NCBI RefSeq assembly: GCF_900119165.1
Contig: NZ_FPJG01000006.1
Span: forward strand, 4,030,001 to 4,094,000
Length of the DNA stretch: 64,000 nucleotides
Direction of reading: 5' to 3'
Origin: Amycolatopsis australiensis
GTDB lineage: Bacteria > Actinomycetota > Actinomycetes > Mycobacteriales > Pseudonocardiaceae
This document shows, piece after piece, positions 1 to 11,974 of the stretch. Numbering within the stretch: position 1 is the stretch's first letter; every line of letters begins with the position of its first letter. The notes below the pieces were generated by a model, which did not search any database, was not told the DNA's origin, and saw only the letters and a list, made by a program, of their open reading frames with translations. The translations under genes and the position numbers were made by a program.

Positions 1-485
1 ACTCGGTGGCGATCGCCGCGCAGTCGCTGGTGGGGGCCGCGCTCGGGGCGGGCTCGGCCCGGCAGGCGCGCGGGGTGGCCGCGCAGATCACCGCGTACGG
101 GCTGCTGCTGGGCTGCTTCCTGTGCGTGCTGTTCGCGGCGTTGTCGTGGGTGCTGCCGCACGCGTTCACGTCCGACCCGGGTGTACTGGGGCAGATCCCG
201 CACGCGTGGTGGTTCTTCGTGGCCCTGCAGCCGATCGCGGGAGTGGTCTTCGCCCTGGACGGCGTGCTGCTGGGCGCGGGCGACGCGGCGTTCCTCCGCA
301 ACGCGACCCTCGGCAGCGCGGCGCTGGGCTTCCTGCCGCTGATCTGGGCGTCGCTGGGCTTCGGTTGGGGCCTGACGGGCATCTGGACCGGCCTGTCCCT
401 GTTCATGGTCTTGCGCCTGGCGGCGGTGCTGGCCCGCTGGCGCTCGGGCAACTGGGCGGTGACCGGCGCGATCCGCCCCGCCTGA
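1..485 (+). CDS. MATE (DinF-type) efflux protein, C-terminal part
   Basis: This is the last 160 or so residues of a multidrug and toxin extrusion (MATE) family antiporter of the cytoplasmic membrane. The frame is open from base 3 and the gene is cut by the left edge of the window, so its start is not visible. The fragment has four hydrophobic segments and the polar turn A-L-D-G-V-L-L-G-A-G-D-A that is typical of the DinF branch, followed by G-L-T-G-I-W-T-G before the last helix. In many actinomycetes a dinF-like gene lies just before truB, which fits the position here. The substrate cannot be told from sequence. Confidence 0.8.
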   Translation, partial: SVAIAAQSLVGAALGAGSARQARGVAAQITAYGLLLGCFLCVLFAALSWVLPHAFTSDPGVLGQIPHAWWFFVALQPIAGVVFALDGVLLGAGDAAFLRNATLGSAALGFLPLIWASLGFGWGLTGIWTGLSLFMVLRLAAVLARWRSGNWAVTGAIRPA

Positions 486-632
486 CCCCGCGGGCACGCG
501 TGATGCCGGTTACCTGTGGTGAAAACCACCCGGGTCACGGCTATGTTTCGTCGTTGCTTAGGCGCTACAACTGGTCGGGACGGCAGCGCAGGCGTCCGCC
601 CGACCCCGCACGCCGAAACCCTGGAGGAACTT

Positions 633-1958
633 GTGCCGCCCGCCACCGGCCGCGCCACCGCCCGGTCCTGGCTCATCTGGCTCGCCGCCGTCACCGTCTA
701 CCTCCTCGCGGTGTTCCACCGCACCTCCTTCGGCGTCGCCGGGCTGCAGGCGGCCGAACGCTTCGGCGTCGGCGCGGCCGCGCTCGGCACCTTCACCGTC
801 CTGCAGGTCGGCGTCTACGCCGCGATGCAGATCCCGACCGGTGTCCTGGTCGACCGCTACGGCCCGCGCCGCGTCCTCACGGTGGCCGTGCTGGTCCTCG
901 GCGCCGGGCAGCTCCTCCTCGGCGTCGCCCACTCCTACGGCCTCGGCCTGCTCGCCCGCGGCGTGCTCGGCCTCGGCGACGCACTGACGTTCGTCAGCGT
1001 GCTGCGCCTGGTCGCGGCCCACTTCCCGGGCCGCCAGTACGCGCTGCTGACGTCGTTCACCGCGGCCGTCGGCTACATCGGCAACCTCGCGGCCACCGTC
1101 CCGCTGGCGCTGCTGCTCGACGCCTCCGGCTGGACGCCGACGTTCCTCGCCGTCGGCGCCGTCACGGTCCTGTACACGCTGGTTGTGGCGTTGCGGGTCC
1201 ACGACGTCCCGGCCGGCGAGCCGCTGCCGGTCCGCGAAGCGGTCCGCCCGCGCGAGCTCGCCCACCAGGTCGCCGAGGCCTGGCGGACGCCCGGGACGCG
1301 CCTGGGCTTCTGGGTCCACTTCAGCACGATGTTCGCCCCGAACGCCCTGACGCTGCTGTGGGGCGTCCCGTGGCTGGTCCAGGGCCAGGGGCAGTCGAAG
1401 GCGACGGCGAGCGCGCTGCTGACGGTGTTCGTGTTCGGGTCGATGGCGGGCGGCCCGCTGCTCGGCAGCGTGATCGGCCGCCACCCGTCGACGCGGATGC
1501 CGCTGGTCGGCGGCTACATCGGCGGGGCGGCGCTGGTCTGGGCGGTGCTGCTGAGCTGGCCGGGCCGGGTCCCGCTCCCGCTGCTGGTGCCGGCGTTCGC
1601 GTTCCTCGCCCTGGGCGGCCCGGCATCGATGATCGGCTTCGCACTGGCCCGCGATTACAACCCGTTGAGCCGCGTCGGCACGGCGACGGGGGTGGTGAAC
1701 GTCGGCGGCTTCGTGGCGACGACCATCGCGGCGCTCGGCGTCGGCGTCCTCCTGCAGTGGACGGGCGGCAACTTCCGCATCTCACTGCTGGCGATCGTGG
1801 CGATCCTGGCGCTGGGCACGTTCCGCATGCTGGTGTGGTGGCGCCGCACCCGGGCCCACCTGTTCCTGGCGGCGGCCCGCGGCGAGGAACTGCCGGTCCG
1901 CATCACGCGCCGCCGCTGGGACGCCGCCCTGCCCGAGACGCCGATCGTGGCCGCCTGA
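633..1958 (+). CDS. MFS transporter
   Basis: A 441-residue major facilitator superfamily permease with about twelve hydrophobic helices. The cytoplasmic loop between helices 2 and 3 reads P-T-G-V-L-V-D-R-Y-G-P-R-R, a good copy of MFS motif A (GxLaDrxGrkxxl). The frame is open back to base 516, but GTG at 633 is preferred because GGAGG lies at 623-627, seven bases ahead, and the added upstream residues are arginine-rich and unlike a membrane protein N-terminus. Its 3' end overlaps the convergent, frameshifted acetyltransferase by 56 bases. Substrate unknown. Confidence 0.85.
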   Translation: MPPATGRATARSWLIWLAAVTVYLLAVFHRTSFGVAGLQAAERFGVGAAALGTFTVLQVGVYAAMQIPTGVLVDRYGPRRVLTVAVLVLGAGQLLLGVAHSYGLGLLARGVLGLGDALTFVSVLRLVAAHFPGRQYALLTSFTAAVGYIGNLAATVPLALLLDASGWTPTFLAVGAVTVLYTLVVALRVHDVPAGEPLPVREAVRPRELAHQVAEAWRTPGTRLGFWVHFSTMFAPNALTLLWGVPWLVQGQGQSKATASALLTVFVFGSMAGGPLLGSVIGRHPSTRMPLVGGYIGGAALVWAVLLSWPGRVPLPLLVPAFAFLALGGPASMIGFALARDYNPLSRVGTATGVVNVGGFVATTIAALGVGVLLQWTGGNFRISLLAIVAILALGTFRMLVWWRRTRAHLFLAAARGEELPVRITRRRWDAALPETPIVAA

Positions 1959-2411
1959 CCTGCGCCTGCAGCAGCTGCCGCGCCGCCGCGAACCCCCGTC
2001 GCTCGTACGCCCGCACCGCCCGGGTCGACGAATGCACCGTGACGCGCTCCAGCCCCAGCTCGGCCGCCAGGCGAAGGACCCGTCGATGAGCCGGCCGCCG
2101 AGCCCGCTGTCGCGGGCCTCCGGCACCACGTACACGCTCTGCACGTCGCCCGCGGCGCGGGTGAACGCCGCCGGCGTCGGCACGCGCGGGGTGATCGCCA
2201 GGAACGCCATCCCGATCACCCGGTCGTCGCGGACCAGGACCAGGCAGCGGTGGCTCTCGGCGTGGGCACGCGCCCATCGGGTGAACTCGCGGACGAACTC
2301 CGCCCGGTCGTCGCCGGGCGGGCCGTCCTGCTCGGTCACCCAGCGCCACCGCAGCTCGGCGACCGCGGCCAGCTCGCCCGGCCGGGCGGCCCGGACTTCG
2401 ATCTCCGTCAC
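1903..2411 (-). pseudogene. GNAT acetyltransferase with a -1 frameshift
   Basis: The N-terminal part from GTG 2411 reads as a normal GNAT domain through the acetyl-CoA site (Y-V-V-P-E-A-R-D-S-G-L-G-G-R-L-I-D). Near 2079-2081, at a GGG run on the coding strand, the frame is lost. The rest of the fold (L-A-A-E-L-G-L-E-R-V-T-V-H-S, then A-Y-E-R-R-G-F) continues in another frame to a stop at 1903. Restoring one G would give one intact protein of about 170 residues. A CAGGAT hexamer (2418-2423) six bases before GTG suggests a leaderless promoter. This may be a true lesion or a sequencing indel. Confidence 0.75.
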
Positions 2412-2476
2412 ACCCCCATCCTGGCGGCGGCGAGCGGCCTGATCGACCCACGACCGGCGGCCGCTAGGGTTGCCGC

Positions 2477-3382
2477 GTGTCGAGCCCCAAACCGCCCCGC
2501 CGCCCCGCCCCGCCGCCCGGCCTGCTCATCGTCGACAAGCCCGCCGGCATGACGTCGCACGACGTCGTCGCCCGCGCCCGGCGCATCATGGGCACCCGCA
2601 AGGTCGGGCACGCCGGCACGCTCGACCCGATGGCGACCGGCGTCCTGGTCCTCGGCATCGAACGCGCCACCAAGCTGCTCGGCCACCTGGCGCTGGACCG
2701 CAAGACCTACCTGGCCACCCTGAGCCTCGGCAGCAGCACCACCACCGACGACGCCGAGGGCGAAGTCCTCACCACCGCGGACACCGCGAACGTGACAGAC
2801 GAAGACATCGCGAACGGCGTGCGCAAGCTGACCGGCGGCATCCGGCAGGTGCCCAGCGCGGTCAGCGCCGTCAAGATCGACGGCAAGCGCGCCTACGCCC
2901 GGGTCCGCGCCGGCGAGGACGTCGTCATCCCGGCCCGCCCGGTCACCGTCTACCGCTTCGACGTCCTCGCCGTCCGCCACGAGGAGGACCACGTCGAGGT
3001 CGACGCCGTCGTCGAATGCTCGTCCGGCACCTACGTCCGCGCGCTGGCCCGCGACCTCGGCGCGGACCTCGGCGTCGGCGGCCACCTGAAGGCCCTCCGG
3101 CGCACCACCGTCGGCCCGTTCACCCTGGCCAGGGCCAAGACCCTCGACCAGCTCGAAGAGCGCCCCGAACTGAGCCTGGACCTCGACGCCGCCGTCGCCG
3201 CGGCCTTCCCGCGCCGCGATCTCGACGCGGCGACGGCGAAGGCCGTCCGCCACGGCCAGCGCATCCCCGCGGCCGGCGTCGAAGGCACCTACGGGCTCTT
3301 CGGGCCCGACGGCCGGGTGCTCGCGCTGGCCGCCGACGAACAAGGCGTGTCCCGCGCGGTGGTCGTGTTGCTGCCCGCCTAG
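2477..3382 (+). CDS. truB: tRNA pseudouridine(55) synthase TruB
   Basis: A 301-residue enzyme that isomerises U55 to pseudouridine in the T-arm of tRNAs. The family signature G-H-A-G-T-L-D-P-M-A-T-G-V-L is at residues 44-57 with the catalytic Asp50, and D-K-P-A-G-M-T-S-H is at 20-28. The C-terminus carries a short PUA-like domain (A-V-R-H-G-Q-R-I). GTG 2477 sits six bases behind TAGGGT (2465-2470), so translation probably starts at the very 5' end of the mRNA. No ribosome binding site is visible. ribF follows after 27 bases. Confidence 0.95.
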   Translation: MSSPKPPRRPAPPPGLLIVDKPAGMTSHDVVARARRIMGTRKVGHAGTLDPMATGVLVLGIERATKLLGHLALDRKTYLATLSLGSSTTTDDAEGEVLTTADTANVTDEDIANGVRKLTGGIRQVPSAVSAVKIDGKRAYARVRAGEDVVIPARPVTVYRFDVLAVRHEEDHVEVDAVVECSSGTYVRALARDLGADLGVGGHLKALRRTTVGPFTLARAKTLDQLEERPELSLDLDAAVAAAFPRRDLDAATAKAVRHGQRIPAAGVEGTYGLFGPDGRVLALAADEQGVSRAVVVLLPA

Positions 3383-3409
3383 GGTGGGCTCGAGAGACGG
3401 GAGTGTGAC

Positions 3410-4393
3410 GTGCTGCGGTGGCGTGGGCTGGGGGACCTTCCCGGCGGCTGGGGCCGGTGCGTGGTCACCATCGGCGTGTTCGACGGGGTGCACCGCGGGC
3501 ACCAGGAGCTGATCAGCCGGACCGTGGCGGCGGCGGCCGAACGCGGGCTGCCGAGCGTGATGCTGACCTTCGACCCGCACCCGTCGGAGGTGCTGCGCCC
3601 GGGCAGCCACCCGGCCCAGCTGACCACGTTGCGGCGCAAGGCGGAGATCGTCGAAAGCCTCGGCATCGACGTCTTCTGCGTGCTGCCGTTCACCCTGGAG
3701 CTGTCCCGGCTGCAGCCGGAGGAGTTCGTGCACGAGGTGCTGGTCGACCGGCTGCACGCGGCCGCGGTGATCGTCGGCGACAACTTCACCTTCGGCGCCA
3801 AGGCCGCCGGTGACGTCGCGATGCTGCGCACCCTCGGCCGCCGGTTCGGCTTCGCCGCCTACGGCGCCGAGCTGCAGGGCAAGGAACTGTCCGAAGAGGA
3901 CCAGTCGGCCATCACCTTCTCGAGCACGTACGTCCGGTCGTGCATCGACGCCGGTGACGTCGTCGCCGCCGCCGAAGCGCTCGGCCGCCCGCACCGCCTG
4001 GAGGGCATCGTCGTCCGCGGTGACGGCCGCGGCCACGAGCTCGGCTACCCGACGGCGAACCTCTCGACGCCACGCTTCGCCGCCGTCCCGGCCGACGGCG
4101 TGTACAGCGCGTGGTTCACCCGCTCGGCGGACCCGGCACGCCGGTTGCGCGCCGCGGTCTCGGTGGGCACGAACCCGACGTTCTCCGGGCGCGAGCGGAC
4201 CGTCGAGGCGTTCGTCCTGGACGTCGACGAGGACTTCTACGGCCAGCACGTGGCCATCGACTTCGTGACGCGGCTGCGCGACCAGGTGCGGTTCGCCGAC
4301 TCGGCCGGGCTGGTGGCGCAGATCGACGAGGACGTGGCCGCGACGAGAAAGGCACTGGAGGTGCCCCCCGGCGCCTCGGCCGGGGGCGAATAG
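3410..4393 (+). CDS. ribF: bifunctional riboflavin kinase / FAD synthetase
   Basis: A 327-residue RibF that makes FMN and FAD from riboflavin in the cytoplasm. The N-terminal adenylyltransferase domain has G-V-F-D-G-V-H-R-G-H at residues 22-31, with the HxGH-type nucleotide site, and S-S-T-Y-V-R later in the domain. The C-terminal kinase domain has G-H-E-L-G-Y-P-T-A-N-L and V-G-T-N-P-T-F. Start GTG 3410 follows a GGGAGTG stretch. The truB-ribF pair is common in bacteria. A TAGGGT at 3380-3385, overlapping the truB stop, could give ribF its own promoter. Confidence 0.95.
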   Translation: MLRWRGLGDLPGGWGRCVVTIGVFDGVHRGHQELISRTVAAAAERGLPSVMLTFDPHPSEVLRPGSHPAQLTTLRRKAEIVESLGIDVFCVLPFTLELSRLQPEEFVHEVLVDRLHAAAVIVGDNFTFGAKAAGDVAMLRTLGRRFGFAAYGAELQGKELSEEDQSAITFSSTYVRSCIDAGDVVAAAEALGRPHRLEGIVVRGDGRGHELGYPTANLSTPRFAAVPADGVYSAWFTRSADPARRLRAAVSVGTNPTFSGRERTVEAFVLDVDEDFYGQHVAIDFVTRLRDQVRFADSAGLVAQIDEDVAATRKALEVPPGASAGGE

Positions 4394-4490
4394 GGGATTT
4401 CGCGTTCACGCACGTCACCGCGATGGCAAGATGCTCACGGACGGTGCGCGCAGGCAAAACGGGCGAAGCGGGTTTAGGGGAGCGGAACTG

Positions 4491-4964
4491 GTGGAGGACC
4501 ACAAGATCGTCCAGCGCAACATCGCGTTGCAGCGCGAGTGGTACGGGGAGCCGCTGGGCGACCGCGTACGCCGGCTCGTCGTCGCGTTCGACGTTTCGCA
4601 GGCGTTCCTGGCCGAGGTCCTCGGAATCAGCGCCCCCATGCTCAGCCAGGTGATGAGCGGGCGGCGGGCGAAGATCGGCAACCCGGTCGTGCTGGCCAGG
4701 ATGATCATGCTCGAGCGCAAGATCCTGGTCCCCGAGGTCGCCGCAGGCAACCGCGACGCGATGCTGGCCGCCCTCGAAGACGTGCGTGACTCGCGGCCCA
4801 CCGTCGGCCGCGACAACATCCCGGTCGTCTCCGAAGACCGGAAGGTCCTCGCCTACATCCGCGACGTGGCCGAGGACGAGGACCTGGTCGAGGCGGCCAA
4901 GCGGCTCGACGACGAGTTCCCGGCCATCGCCGACCTGCTCCGCCGGGCGGGCCACGGCTCCTGA
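4491..4964 (+). CDS. helix-turn-helix regulatory protein
   Basis: A 157-residue protein whose first half is a Cro/XRE-like helix-turn-helix (D-V-S-Q-A-F-L-A-E-V-L-G-I-S-A-P-M-L-S-Q-V), followed by an acidic helical tail. The frame is open upstream to 4431, but GTG 4491 is chosen because AGGGGAG (4476-4482) sits at a normal distance and the protein then begins V-E-D-H-K-I-V. Its stop overlaps the thpR start by one base (TGATG), so the two are probably translated together. The target is unknown. Confidence 0.8.
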   Translation: MEDHKIVQRNIALQREWYGEPLGDRVRRLVVAFDVSQAFLAEVLGISAPMLSQVMSGRRAKIGNPVVLARMIMLERKILVPEVAAGNRDAMLAALEDVRDSRPTVGRDNIPVVSEDRKVLAYIRDVAEDEDLVEAAKRLDDEFPAIADLLRRAGHGS

Positions 4965-5467
4965 TGCCGGTCCTGTTCAGCGCGCTGCTGCCGCCGGACG
5001 ACGTGGCCGGGGCGGTCGCCGAGGCGATCGGCGACCCGGCCCCCGGCCTGCGCTGGGAGCCGCCGGAGCGCTGGCACATCACCCTCGCCTACTACGGCCG
5101 CGACGACGTCGGCACGCGCGGAGCCTGGCTCGCCGACCGCCTGGCCGGGCGTGCGAGCGTCGACGTCCGGCTGGAAAAGGCCGCGACGTTCCCCGGGGTG
5201 CTGTGGTTGACTGCCGCCGGCGGGGAGCTGACGCCGCTCGCGCACGCCGCGGGTGCCGGCGCCGAGGCGAGGCCGTACGTGCCCCACCTGACGCTGGCGC
5301 GGTTCCCCCGGGAACAACCGGCGCTCGCCGAGCGTTGGACAGACAAGCTCTCGGGCTTCGTCAGCCCCGGCTGGACGGCCACCGAGGTGGTGCTGATGAC
5401 CAGCGAGCGCGAACCGGGCGGGACCCGCTACCGGGTCGTCCGCGCGTTCGAGCTGAACCGCGCTTGA
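4964..5467 (+). CDS. thpR: RNA 2',3'-cyclic phosphodiesterase (LigT/ThpR family)
   Basis: A 167-residue 2H phosphoesterase. The two HxT motifs that define the superfamily are H-I-T-L at residues 38-41 and H-L-T-L at 108-111, and they would hydrolyse 2',3'-cyclic phosphates at RNA ends. ATG 4964 overlaps the stop of the upstream regulator gene by one base, which indicates translational coupling. No ribosome binding site of its own is needed. The physiological RNA substrate is not known for most bacterial members. Confidence 0.88.
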   Translation: MPVLFSALLPPDDVAGAVAEAIGDPAPGLRWEPPERWHITLAYYGRDDVGTRGAWLADRLAGRASVDVRLEKAATFPGVLWLTAAGGELTPLAHAAGAGAEARPYVPHLTLARFPREQPALAERWTDKLSGFVSPGWTATEVVLMTSEREPGGTRYRVVRAFELNRA

Positions 5468-5494
5468 AGGCGCAGTTCAGCGGGCTGGTAACCT
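5464..5494 (+). promoter_or_regulatory. probable rpsO promoter
   Basis: TTGAAG (5464-5469) and TAACCT (5489-5494) form a -35/-10 pair with a 19-base spacer just after the thpR stop. The predicted start leaves a leader of about 95 bases before rpsO. The spacer is slightly long, so the call is tentative. Confidence 0.4.
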
Positions 5495-5598
5495 CAACGA
5501 TCGGGTCCGGCTGCAGTCCGTGGCGGCCGTGACCGTCTTCCCGGCGCGCACCCGCGTCCGGGGCCGCACGGCACCCAACACATCGAGGAGCAACACAC

Positions 5599-5868
5599 GT
5601 GGCGCTGTCCACCGAAGAGAAGAAGTCGATCCTGGCCGAGTACGGCGTGCACGACTCGGACACCGGATCCCCCGAGGCCCAGGTCGCGCTGCTGACCAAG
5701 CGCATCGTCGGCCTCACCGAGCACCTCAAGGCTCACAAGCACGACCACCACTCGCGTCGCGGGCTCCTGCTGCTGGTCGGCCGCCGCCGCCGGCTGCTGA
5801 ACTACGTGATGAAGGTGGACATCGAGCGTTACCGTGCGCTGATCCAGCGCCTCGGCCTGCGCCGATAG
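5599..5868 (+). CDS. rpsO: 30S ribosomal protein S15
   Basis: An 89-residue protein, the usual S15 length, which binds the central domain of 16S rRNA. The family signature [19 protein letters not shown] lies at residues 46-64 and D-T-G-S-P-E-A-Q at 21-28. GTG 5599 is preceded by GAGGAGCAAC at 5584-5593. As in most bacteria it is followed by pnp. Confidence 0.97.
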   Translation: MALSTEEKKSILAEYGVHDSDTGSPEAQVALLTKRIVGLTEHLKAHKHDHHSRRGLLLLVGRRRRLLNYVMKVDIERYRALIQRLGLRR

Positions 5869-5875
5869 CTGCACC

Positions 5876-5908
5876 CGAGGGGGAGTGACCGCCGGTCGCT
5901 CCCCCTCG
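5876..5908 (+). terminator. rpsO-pnp intergenic hairpin
   Basis: Arms 5876-5889 and 5895-5908 pair over 14 base pairs (13 Watson-Crick, one G-U) around a five-base loop, eight bases after the rpsO stop. In Escherichia coli and Streptomyces a hairpin at this site is an RNase III target and partial terminator through which PNPase controls its own mRNA. The same role is inferred here. Confidence 0.75.
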
Positions 5909-6098
5909 CTGCAAAAACCGAACACACGCGGCGCGAGCGCGCACGAGGGTCTCCGTCGGTCCTCGGTAGTGGTTCCCGGGCAGCGGCCCGGGGGCTTCGA
6001 TCGAAGACCGGCCTCATTCCTCGAGCGTCCTCAGGCGAAACGGGTCCCAGGATGGGAGACTCGCGTCGTACGAAGGAACTAAAGAGGAGAAACACCCT

Positions 6099-8369
6099 AT
6101 GACCGACTCCACCGGAGTCACCGTGCACGAGACTGAAGCCGTCATCGACAACGGCAAGTTCGGCACCCGCACCGTCCGCTTCGAGACGGGCCGCCTGGCC
6201 AAGCAGGCCGCCGGCGCCGTGGTCGCGTACCTCGACGAAGAGACCATGCTGCTCTCGGCGACGACCGCGTCGAAGCACCCGAAGGAGCACTTCGACTTCT
6301 TCCCGCTGACCGTGGACGTCGAGGAGCGCATGTACGCCGCGGGCCGCATCCCCGGCGCGTTCTTCCGCCGCGAGGGCCGCCCGTCGACCGACGCGATCCT
6401 CACCGCCCGCCTGATCGACCGCCCGCTGCGCCCGTCGTTCACCGACGGCCTCCGCAACGAGATCCAGGTCGTCATCACCGTCCAGAGCCTCAACCCGGAC
6501 GACCCGTACGACGTGCTGGCGATCAACGCCGCGTCGGCCTCCACCCAGATCGCCGGCCTGCCGTTCTCCGGCCCGGTCGGCGGCGTGCGCGTCGCGCTGA
6601 TCGAGGACCAGTGGGTCGCGTTCCCGACCTGGTCGCAGCTGGAGAAGGCGACGTTCAACATGGTCGTCGCGGGCCGCATCGTCGGGGACGACGTCGCGAT
6701 CATGATGGTCGAGGCTGAGGGCACCGAGCACACGCTCGACCTCATCGCCTCCGGCGCGAAGGCGCCGGACGAGGCCGCCGTCGCCGAGGGCATCGAGGCC
6801 GCGAAGCCGTTCATCAAGGTCCTCTGCGAGGCCCAGCAGAAGCTGGCCGACGTCGCCGCCAAGCCGACCGGCGAGTTCCCGCTGTTCCCGGCCTACGAGC
6901 AGGACGTCTACGACGCCGTTGCGGCGATCGCGACCGACGACCTGGCCCGTGCCCTGCAGATCCCGGGCAAGCAGGACCGCGACGCCGCGACCGACGAGGT
7001 CAAGGCCGCCGTCATCGAGAAGATCGGCCTGGGCGAGGGCGAGGCCTTCGAGGGCCGCGACAAGGAGATCGGCGGGGCGTTCAAGGCCCTGACGAAGAAG
7101 ATCATGCGCCAGCGGGTCCTCACCGAGAAGATCCGCATGGACGGCCGTGGCCTCACCGACATCCGGTCCCTCGCGGCCGAGGTCGCCGTGATCCCGCGGG
7201 CGCACGGCTCGGCGCTGTTCGAGCGCGGCGAGACCCAGATCCTGGGCGTCACCACGCTGAACATGCTGCGCATGGAGCAGCAGATCGACTCGCTGTCGCC
7301 GGAGACGACGAAGCGCTATCTGCACCACTACAACTTCCCGCCGTTCTCCACCGGCGAGACCGGCCGCGTCGGCTCGCCGAAGCGGCGCGAGATCGGCCAC
7401 GGCATGCTCGCCGAGCGCGCGCTGGTGCCGGTGCTGCCGAAGCGGGACGAGTTCCCGTACGCGATCCGCCAGGTCTCCGAGGCGCTGGGCTCCAACGGCT
7501 CGACGTCGATGGGCTCGGTCTGCGCGTCCACGATGAGCCTGTACAACGCCGGCGTGCCGCTGAAGGCGCCGGTCGCGGGCATCGCGATGGGCCTGGTCTC
7601 GGACGAGGTCGACGGCGAGACCCGCTACGTCGCGCTGACCGACATCCTCGGCGCCGAGGACGCCCTCGGTGACATGGACTTCAAGGTCGCCGGCACCAAG
7701 GACATCATCACCGCGCTGCAGCTGGACACGAAGCTCGACGGCATCCCGTCCGAGGTGCTCGGCGCCGCGCTGAAGCAGGCGAAGGACGCTCGTCTCACCA
7801 TCCTGGAGGTCATCGCCGAGGCGATCGACGGCCCGGACGAGATGAGCCCGTTCGCCCCGCGCGTCACCAGCGTGAAGATCCCGGTCGACAAGATCGGCGA
7901 GGTCATCGGCCCGAAGGGCAAGATGATCAACTCGATCACCGAGGAGACCGGCGCCGACATCTCCATCGAGGACGACGGCACGATCTACGTGGGCGCGGCC
8001 GACGGCCCGTCGGCGGAGGCGGCGATCGACAAGATCAACGCCATCGCCAACCCGCAGCTGCCCAAGGTCGGCGAGCGCTTCCTCGGCACCGTGGTGAAGA
8101 CGGCCGCGTTCGGCGCGTTCGTCTCGCTGCTGCCGGGCAAGGACGGCCTGGTGCACATCTCGAAGCTGGGCAACGGCAAGCGGATCGCCAAGGTCGAGGA
8201 CGTGGTCAACGTGGGCGACAAGCTCCGCGTCGAGATCGCCGACATCGACAACCGCGGCAAGATCAGCCTGATCGTGGTCAAGGACGAGGACGCGGCGAAG
8301 CCCGCCGAGGGTGACGACAAGAAGGCCGACGCCGAGAAGGCCGACGCCGAGAAGGCCGACGCCAAGTAG
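6099..8369 (+). CDS. pnp: polyribonucleotide nucleotidyltransferase (PNPase)
   Basis: A 756-residue 3'-5' phosphorolytic exoribonuclease and RNA tailing enzyme. It has two RNase PH-like core domains (R-P-L-R-P-S-F near residue 108, and [10 protein letters not shown] in the second core), a KH domain ([10 protein letters not shown], about residue 599), and an S1 domain ([16 protein letters not shown]). The tail is a lysine/aspartate-rich stretch with a K-A-D-A-E repeat. ATG 6099 follows AGAGGAGA (6084-6091), one of the best ribosome binding sites in the window. The leader between rpsO and pnp also has a perfect 12-base palindrome at 5995-6006. Confidence 0.97.
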   Translation: MTDSTGVTVHETEAVIDNGKFGTRTVRFETGRLAKQAAGAVVAYLDEETMLLSATTASKHPKEHFDFFPLTVDVEERMYAAGRIPGAFFRREGRPSTDAILTARLIDRPLRPSFTDGLRNEIQVVITVQSLNPDDPYDVLAINAASASTQIAGLPFSGPVGGVRVALIEDQWVAFPTWSQLEKATFNMVVAGRIVGDDVAIMMVEAEGTEHTLDLIASGAKAPDEAAVAEGIEAAKPFIKVLCEAQQKLADVAAKPTGEFPLFPAYEQDVYDAVAAIATDDLARALQIPGKQDRDAATDEVKAAVIEKIGLGEGEAFEGRDKEIGGAFKALTKKIMRQRVLTEKIRMDGRGLTDIRSLAAEVAVIPRAHGSALFERGETQILGVTTLNMLRMEQQIDSLSPETTKRYLHHYNFPPFSTGETGRVGSPKRREIGHGMLAERALVPVLPKRDEFPYAIRQVSEALGSNGSTSMGSVCASTMSLYNAGVPLKAPVAGIAMGLVSDEVDGETRYVALTDILGAEDALGDMDFKVAGTKDIITALQLDTKLDGIPSEVLGAALKQAKDARLTILEVIAEAIDGPDEMSPFAPRVTSVKIPVDKIGEVIGPKGKMINSITEETGADISIEDDGTIYVGAADGPSAEAAIDKINAIANPQLPKVGERFLGTVVKTAAFGAFVSLLPGKDGLVHISKLGNGKRIAKVEDVVNVGDKLRVEIADIDNRGKISLIVVKDEDAAKPAEGDDKKADAEKADAEKADAK

Positions 8370-8379
8370 GACCCGTTCA

Positions 8380-8478
8380 CGCGAAGGCCTCCTGATCCGC
8401 TCGGTGCGGGTCGTGGGTGAGAAACAGGGTTGGAACACCGTTTCTCACTCACGACCCCGGCGGCAGGGGGCCTTCGCG
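8380..8478 (+). terminator. nested double hairpin after pnp
   Basis: Inner arms 8408-8425 and 8440-8457 pair over 18 positions with one G-U, around a 14-base loop. Outer arms 8380-8389 and 8469-8478 pair perfectly over 10 bases and carry the GAAGGCC/GGCCTTC motif seen in other palindromes of this window. The element starts ten bases after the pnp stop and ends 20 bases before the next start codon, so it likely ends the pnp transcript. Confidence 0.75.
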
Positions 8479-8498
8479 GCATCGTGAGTAAGGATTCC

Positions 8499-11043
<2,545 letters not shown>

Positions 11044-11115
11044 ATCGGCGGTGTGGCCATTTGCTGACAGTTGTCGTTCATTCGGGAAATGTGCGGTGTT
11101 CGTACGATCCCCGGC

Positions 11116-11949
11116 ATGAAACCGTCGTTGTCTTACCCGAGTTTGCGGGCGTTGTCCGCCTCGCTGCGCGAAGTACGCGAAGCGCGGAAATTCGGGTTAC
11201 GCGAGCTGGCGCGCGCACTCGAGATCGACCCGCGGGTGCTGTCCCAGTGGGAGCTCGGGGTGCGGGTGCCGCCGCTCGAGGAGGTGGCGCGCATCCTCGG
11301 GTACCTGCGCGCGGACCGGACCGTCACCAGCCGGATCCTTTCCCTGGCCAAGCACGCCAAGGACCCCAACTGGCTGGATTCCCACCCCGCCGACGTGCCG
11401 AGTGCGCTGACGGCGGTCGTGCAGTGCGAGCGCTCGGCGAGCCTCATCACGAACTGGTCCCCGCTGATCGTCCCGGGTTTGCTGCAGACGCCCGACTACG
11501 CCCGCGCGCTGCTCACCGCCTCCGGCATCCGAGTGGAGGAGGTCGATGCGCGGCTGGTGGTTCGCTTGGACCGGCAGCGAATCCTCTCCGGACGCGAACC
11601 GGTCCGGCTGCACGCCATTGTTTCCGAGCTGGCGATCCGCGAGGTGGTCGGCGACGAAGACGTCATGTCCGACCAGATCGACCATCTGCTCGCCGTGGCC
11701 GAGGCAGCCACCGTCTCGCTGCGCATCGTGCCCGCGGAAGTGGTGTGCCACCCTGGCAAGACCGGCATGTTCGCCATCTACGACTTCCCGGGCGATGCGG
11801 CGATCGTCCACCTGGAGCATTACCACGCCAGTGCCTTCCTCCACGATCCCGAAGGTGTCGCTCCCTACCGGAAGCTCGCGAAGCTGCTGGCCGGCAAAGC
11901 ACTGAGCGAAGAGGCTTCGAAAGCGTTGCTCCGGGACGCGGCGCGATAG
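11116..11949 (+). CDS. XRE-family regulator with DUF5753 domain
   Basis: A 277-residue DNA-binding protein. The N-terminal helix-turn-helix reads L-R-E-L-A-R-A-L-E-I-D-P-R-V-L-S-Q-W-E-L-G. The rest matches the DUF5753 domain that follows such HTHs in actinomycetes (P-L-I-V-P-G-L-L-Q-T-P-D-Y-A-R-A-L). ATG 11116 lies seven bases behind TACGAT (11103-11108), which suggests a leaderless message; an earlier in-frame start at 11071 would place the promoter inside the gene. These regulators usually sit beside a small DUF397 gene, which is missing here. Confidence 0.85.
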   Translation: MKPSLSYPSLRALSASLREVREARKFGLRELARALEIDPRVLSQWELGVRVPPLEEVARILGYLRADRTVTSRILSLAKHAKDPNWLDSHPADVPSALTAVVQCERSASLITNWSPLIVPGLLQTPDYARALLTASGIRVEEVDARLVVRLDRQRILSGREPVRLHAIVSELAIREVVGDEDVMSDQIDHLLAVAEAATVSLRIVPAEVVCHPGKTGMFAIYDFPGDAAIVHLEHYHASAFLHDPEGVAPYRKLAKLLAGKALSEEASKALLRDAAR

Positions 11950-11974
11950 TGCGGAGGCAACGGGACGCTTGTGC

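Noticed and set aside
5829..8438. 869-residue open frame on the minus strand across pnp
   Set aside because: It is antisense to a clear PNPase, has histidine/arginine/aspartate-rich low-complexity sequence typical of frames opposite GC-rich genes, and shows no domain.
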